From the NCBI GenBank assembly GCA_030432635.1, contig JAUIMB010000012.1, forward strand, positions 56,413 through 120,412: DNA of 64,000 bases, written 5' to 3'. A model generated the notes under the pieces. It saw nothing but the letters and a program-made list of their open reading frames with translations, made no database searches and was not told the origin of the DNA. Positions 60,983 through 64,000 of the stretch are shown here, piece after piece. Both the position numbers and the translations under genes were made by a program. How positions within the stretch are numbered: position 1 is the first letter of the stretch; each line of letters starts with the position of its first letter. Source of the stretch: Bacteroidia bacterium. Its GTDB lineage: Bacteria > Bacteroidota > Bacteroidia > Flavobacteriales > Flavobacteriaceae.

Positions 60983-61699
60983 TTAATCATAGTTTATACG
61001 TTCTAAAAACGATTCGATTGCTGTTTTTAAAGCTTCGGCTTCTGCTATATTTTTTGTGTTAAAATCGATGTAATCCTGATAGAATACTTTTTGGTAAGAC
61101 AAAATATTCTTGAATTTGACTTGTGATAATAGTTCTCTAGCCACGTTAGTGTTGATTAAGTCGTTTTCAATTGGGATATTTTCTAAGATATAAGGATCAA
61201 TATTGTCCCTAACAAAACCAGCATGCCATTTGGTGTAATCTTCCATGTCATGTAGCGTGTATTCGTAAAACTGACTTATTTTTTTAGCTAATTTTTCATC
61301 CTCTATAAGCTGTAATTGCTTATTATCCTTGATCAGTTCAAAAACTTTTGAAAAGGATTTTGATCTTAAATCTAAAGCAAAAAAGTTGGGAATTACCCTT
61401 AAATCACTTTCACTAGCAGAATCATTTAAAATTCGTTTTAGCCCATCTATTCGATATTGAAAATTAGCTTTTTCTTTCGACATAAATTGGATGTTATCAC
61501 CTAACTCATTCACCATTGCGTTTAAGGAATTGTGCAAATCTAGTTTGGTTTTTCTGGTTTCATTCCATGCATTGATTTGAAGTGCAATCAGAATTCCGAT
61601 GATGACAAGGATAATTTCTCCAATTGCGTATTTAAAGTATTTGCCCATTTTGTTTTCTTCGGTTAAGGATTTGCGAATAGGACGGAAGACCTTGATCAT
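60983..61699 (-). CDS. DUF6090 membrane protein, third of tandem
   Basis: 238 aa. Same layout as its two neighbours: a basic N-terminus (MIKVFRPIRKSL), a conserved motif and single membrane helix (KYAIGEIILVIIGILIALQIN), then ~180 residues of helical, charged outer domain. ATG overlaps the stop of the preceding gene by 4 bp (ATGA), so translation is coupled. Function unknown. DUF6090 recall is from the conserved YAIGEIILVxIGILIALQIN block. Confidence 0.75.
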   Translation of the reverse strand: MIKVFRPIRKSLTEENKMGKYFKYAIGEIILVIIGILIALQINAWNETRKTKLDLHNSLNAMVNELGDNIQFMSKEKANFQYRIDGLKRILNDSASESDLRVIPNFFALDLRSKSFSKVFELIKDNKQLQLIEDEKLAKKISQFYEYTLHDMEDYTKWHAGFVRDNIDPYILENIPIENDLINTNVARELLSQVKFKNILSYQKVFYQDYIDFNTKNIAEAEALKTAIESFLERINYD

Positions 61700-62448
61700 A
61701 GGTTGTTTTTTTCTGCTATAAGGTTAACAATTTTCTGACCTTTAGATTTTAGACTGTCATAGACAAAGAAATACTTTTCAGAAGCGACACGTTGCATTAT
61801 ACCCAGTATTTTTGAGTTTTGGTAAAGTTGTTCCAATGCATTTTTTTGGTCTGCTTTAGAAAATGCACTTGGTGGTTTAGAATTTGCAAAAACCTTATAG
61901 ACACTAACGACATCTTCATATGGTTCGTCATAAATACCAGCTTCCATATTTTCTATAAAATTGTTTAGGCTTGTTTCACTTTCGTGTATTTCATCATAAT
62001 AGGAATAATAGTCATAAATAGCATCTTCAAGTTTTGAGCCTTGAAGATTTGCGATATAACCAGAGTTTTTAAGAGCATCGAAGCCCGTTTGATTTACATT
62101 TAAGTATTGTTCGCCAAGAATTCGACCGATATCGGGTACTAATTGTATGGGCATGGTATCTAGGTATGCGTATTTTACAAAGTCCATTGCAGTGAGATTT
62201 TGACGTTCTCTTAAACTTTTAATTTGATTGATCTCTATGGTGTCTGATTGAATATTTTTACTGATGCTATTTAAATAACCGTTGAGTTGCTTTTTGGTTT
62301 TTCGATTTTCATTAGCATTATTTATTTGTAATGCTATTAGAATTCCAATGACTACTAGGATGATTTCGCCTATGGCATATTTAAGGTATTTACTAGTTTT
62401 ACCTTCAGAATGCAATGAGCGACGAATATGTCGAAAGAATTTAATCAT
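61696..62448 (-). CDS. DUF6090 membrane protein, second of tandem
   Basis: 250 aa: MIKFFRHIRRSL start, membrane helix block KYAIGEIILVVIGILIALQIN, then a helical extracytoplasmic domain with GRILGEQYLNVNQTGFDALKNSGYIANLQG, which is shared with the first paralog (RADKSGFETLKNSGYLGKIQG), indicating tandem duplication. It overlaps the start of the third gene by 4 bp and its own start overlaps the first gene's stop by 8 bp. Confidence 0.75.
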   Translation of the reverse strand: MIKFFRHIRRSLHSEGKTSKYLKYAIGEIILVVIGILIALQINNANENRKTKKQLNGYLNSISKNIQSDTIEINQIKSLRERQNLTAMDFVKYAYLDTMPIQLVPDIGRILGEQYLNVNQTGFDALKNSGYIANLQGSKLEDAIYDYYSYYDEIHESETSLNNFIENMEAGIYDEPYEDVVSVYKVFANSKPPSAFSKADQKNALEQLYQNSKILGIMQRVASEKYFFVYDSLKSKGQKIVNLIAEKNNL

Positions 62449-63193
62449 GTCTTAATAGTAAAAGTAATTCATCAGCAATCTCTGTTGCATCAACATAGTT
62501 TTGAATTAAATTGTTAAAACCACCACTTCTAAAGTTAGCACCTCTAAAAGCAGGAGATTGCATTATGTTTTGTACTTCGGAAAATTCTTTCTCTGTACTG
62601 TTTTCATTTAAAATTTTAATTCTATCGATAAAATTTAAAACCACACCCTCCCGAAATACCTCATATTCCATTTGCTCAATAAAGTTGTTGAAACTGGTCT
62701 CTTCAGATTCAATCTTGGATATTAAATTGTAGTATTGGAACAATTTGGTTTCTAGTTCGCTGCCTTGAATTTTTCCTAAATAACCAGAGTTCTTTAATGT
62801 TTCAAAACCACTTTTATCAGCTCTAAAATACGTGTCAAAAAAAGCATTATATTTTACCATATAAGGGTTGGCGTATTGCATAAAGTCTTGATGCGTCATT
62901 TTTTCTTTGGAAGTAATTTTCATGAAAATCGATGCGCCTCTTTTTACACTGTCCCTAAATGTTTTAATCTCATTTAAATCTTTAATATCAGTTTCTAGAT
63001 TTTTACTGATATTTTTCAAATACCCTTTTAATACAATATCCTCTTTTGATTTTTCATTGGCATTGTTAATCTGAAGCGCAATAAGGATTCCGATTACAAC
63101 GAGGATGATTTCACCAATAGCGTAGAGTAAGTACTTGCTGAATTTGTTTTCAGAAAGGAGACTTTGACGGATTTTACGAAAGAATTTAATCAT
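62441..63193 (-). CDS. DUF6090 membrane protein, first of tandem
   Basis: 250 aa from MIKFFRKIRQSL (a second Met 12 bp upstream is possible). Membrane helix block YAIGEIILVVIGILIALQIN, then an outer domain with NLETDIKDLNEIKTFRDSV and YLGKIQGSELETKLFQYYN, which is shared with the second paralog. Repeat C1 (63201-63226) lies immediately upstream, so the tandem starts right at the edge of the second palindrome-flanked GIY-YIG locus. Confidence 0.75.
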   Translation of the reverse strand: MIKFFRKIRQSLLSENKFSKYLLYAIGEIILVVIGILIALQINNANEKSKEDIVLKGYLKNISKNLETDIKDLNEIKTFRDSVKRGASIFMKITSKEKMTHQDFMQYANPYMVKYNAFFDTYFRADKSGFETLKNSGYLGKIQGSELETKLFQYYNLISKIESEETSFNNFIEQMEYEVFREGVVLNFIDRIKILNENSTEKEFSEVQNIMQSPAFRGANFRSGGFNNLIQNYVDATEIADELLLLLRHD

Positions 63194-63200
63194 AATTTTT

Positions 63201-63226
63201 GTCATTCCTGCGTAGGCAGGAATCCA
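63201..63226. repeat. Palindromic repeat C1, 3' side of second GIY-YIG gene
   Basis: Plus strand GTCATTCCTGCGTAGGCAGG and then AATCCA. Perfect 8-bp arms ATTCCTGC / GCAGGAAT around GTAG, preceded by GTC. It is an exact 26-bp reverse complement of C2 at 63571-63596. Confidence 0.9.
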
Positions 63227-63241
63227 TTTTTTGAGTTGATT

Positions 63242-63556
63242 TTATGTGTCTTTAAAATTAGGCCAGTCTTTTGATAAGTCACTCCAATTAGGATTGTCTT
63301 CTTCTATTCGTTTTATTTTCCATTCGCGTTTCCATTTTTTCATATTCTTTTCTCTTTTAATGGCATCATTGATGTGTTGAAAAGTTTCAAAATACACCAA
63401 TCGATTTAATCCATATCTTTTACTGAAACCTTCAATGAGCTTATTTTTATGTTCAAACATTCTACGTTCCAAATCATTTGTAATTCCGAGATATAATGTT
63501 CCGTTATACTTATTTGAAAGGATGTATAAATAGTATTGATGAACATTTCTAAACAT
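63242..63556 (-). CDS. Stand-alone GIY-YIG nuclease-domain protein (type 2)
   Basis: 104 aa. GIY-YIG motifs: YYLYILSNKYNG (GIY strand), YLGITND (YIG strand), RRMFEHKNK (catalytic Arg, and His), FETFQHINDAIKREKNMKKWKREWK (Glu helix). It has a C-terminal tail (NPNWSDLSKDW) not present in the type 1 protein and differs clearly in sequence. The gene lies between exact inverted palindromes. I start at ATG 63556 (MFRNVHQ); the longer frame from a TTG at 63598 would translate the palindrome. Confidence 0.9.
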   Translation of the reverse strand: MFRNVHQYYLYILSNKYNGTLYLGITNDLERRMFEHKNKLIEGFSKRYGLNRLVYFETFQHINDAIKREKNMKKWKREWKIKRIEEDNPNWSDLSKDWPNFKDT

Positions 63557-63570
63557 TAAACATTTTTTTG

Positions 63571-63596
63571 TGGATTCCTGCCTACGCAGGAATGAC
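63571..63596. repeat. Palindromic repeat C2, 5' side of second GIY-YIG gene
   Basis: Plus strand TGGATTCCTGCCTACGCAGG then AATGAC. Exact reverse complement of C1 over 26 bp. On the gene strand it begins TTGTCATTCCTGCG, so GTC lies 5' of the hairpin, 15 bp before the ATG. Confidence 0.9.
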
Positions 63597-63763
63597 AATA
63601 CATTGAGTTTTTATGAATTGGATATGACAAATTTTATGAAAGAATTTAATAACGAATTATAAGCTAAAACGAGATTAAGTGATGGTTGGTTTGAGGTTGG
63701 TGATCTTAAAAATAATGCAATTCTAAGATATCTGTATTAGAAATTAGATATTTGTTACACAAC

Positions 63764-64000
63764 TTATTTTGGTTTATAAGCCATGACCTTAATTTCTATT
63801 ACTAAATCTGGATGCGGTAATTGGTGTACAGCAACTGTTGTTCGTGTTGGTCCAGTAGCTTTATCAAAAAACTCTCCGTAGGCCTTGTTGTAGTCTGCAA
63901 AATCATTCATGTTTACTAAAAATGATGTCACATCCACTACATCTTTTAGGCTAGCTCCAACCGTTTGAAGGTTTTTATCAATGTTCTTTAAAACCTCTTG
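63764..64000 (-). CDS. RidA-family deaminase, likely 2-aminomuconate deaminase (partial)
   Basis: The last 78 codons of a RidA/YjgF protein; the 5' end is outside the window. It reads [20 protein letters not shown], then [28 protein letters not shown]. The Arg after GPT is the family's substrate-carboxylate Arg, and the Glu in IEIKVMA is conserved. In a run with HAAO, ACMSD and the dehydrogenase, a 2-aminomuconate deaminase role is likely; a general imine-deaminase role is possible. Between it and the GIY-YIG repeat are ~165 bp without a gene. Confidence 0.88.
   Translation of the reverse strand, partial: QEVLKNIDKNLQTVGASLKDVVDVTSFLVNMNDFADYNKAYGEFFDKATGPTRTTVAVHQLPHPDLVIEIKVMAYKPK

Noticed and set aside
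63557..63598. Longer N-terminus for the second GIY-YIG protein (starts at TTG, reading MSFLRRQESTKK)
   Set aside because: These residues are the translation of the palindrome C2; such readings recur wherever this kind of repeat precedes a gene. The ATG at 63556 gives the normal GIY-YIG start.
63600..63760. A further gene between the second GIY-YIG repeat and RidA
   Set aside because: I saw no open frame with a start or coding character in about 160 AT-rich bases.

Overview
The window comes from a marine-type member of the Flavobacteriaceae (Bacteroidota). The evidence is the -7 promoter element TAnnTTTG in front of many genes, type IX secretion (T9SS) parts (PorT, Plug) and T9SS cargo with C-terminal sorting domains, a complete Na+-translocating NADH:quinone reductase operon with its ApbE flavin transferase, the lipoprotein-type BamA relative TamL, and a menaquinone methyltransferase. 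Base composition is AT-rich and gene density is high. I see no rRNA, tRNA or CRISPR array.

Layout. 1-12.1 kb: a T9SS cargo protein, accD, fbaA, tamL, an rRNA methyltransferase, porT-ubiE, the K+ uptake pair trkA-trkH and two small membrane-protein genes. 12.1-25.7 kb: an aminotransferase, a fatty-acid desaturase, rsmG, the DUF6029/TlpA/Omp28 envelope trio, pruA, a DUF6695-like gene, apaG, a divergent pair for hypotaurine synthesis (PLP decarboxylase and a eukaryote-like cysteine dioxygenase) and the T9SS plug gene. 25.8-38.3 kb: nqrABCDEF, then a small accessory gene broken by one in-frame stop, a 40-aa membrane microprotein, a cupin lipoprotein, a VWA protein with a membrane partner, a DUF4846 protein, an NQR-associated small gene and apbE. 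38.3-52.9 kb: a T9SS cargo protein, a methyltransferase, map, a HAD phosphatase, gpmI, an ankyrin protein, three peptidases (M48, M15, S51), two carboxypeptidase-regulatory-like proteins, tatA, an S8 protease lipoprotein and a TPR hybrid histidine kinase.

52.9-64 kb is read entirely on the minus strand. It holds an O-methyltransferase, a POT peptide transporter, a membrane protein coupled to ACMSD, and the lower kynurenine / 2-aminomuconate branch: 3-hydroxyanthranilate dioxygenase, ACMSD, 2-aminomuconate semialdehyde dehydrogenase, a RidA-type deaminase cut by the window edge, and an SDR. This catabolic run is interrupted by three tandem DUF6090 membrane proteins and two different stand-alone GIY-YIG nuclease genes.

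The most interesting signal is in that last region. Each GIY-YIG gene is bracketed by its own pair of short hairpin palindromes in inverted orientation; at the second locus they are exact 26-bp inverted copies. Each palindrome has GTC just 5' of the hairpin. This resembles REP palindromes with their RAYT transposases, but with a GIY-YIG nuclease as the possible partner. Other notable points are two matching ECF-sigma-type promoters (TGTAAC-N16-CGTC) in front of two small unrelated genes, an AccD without its zinc-ribbon cysteines, an S8 protease without the usual oxyanion Asn, and an SDR without the usual Tyr/Lys pair.
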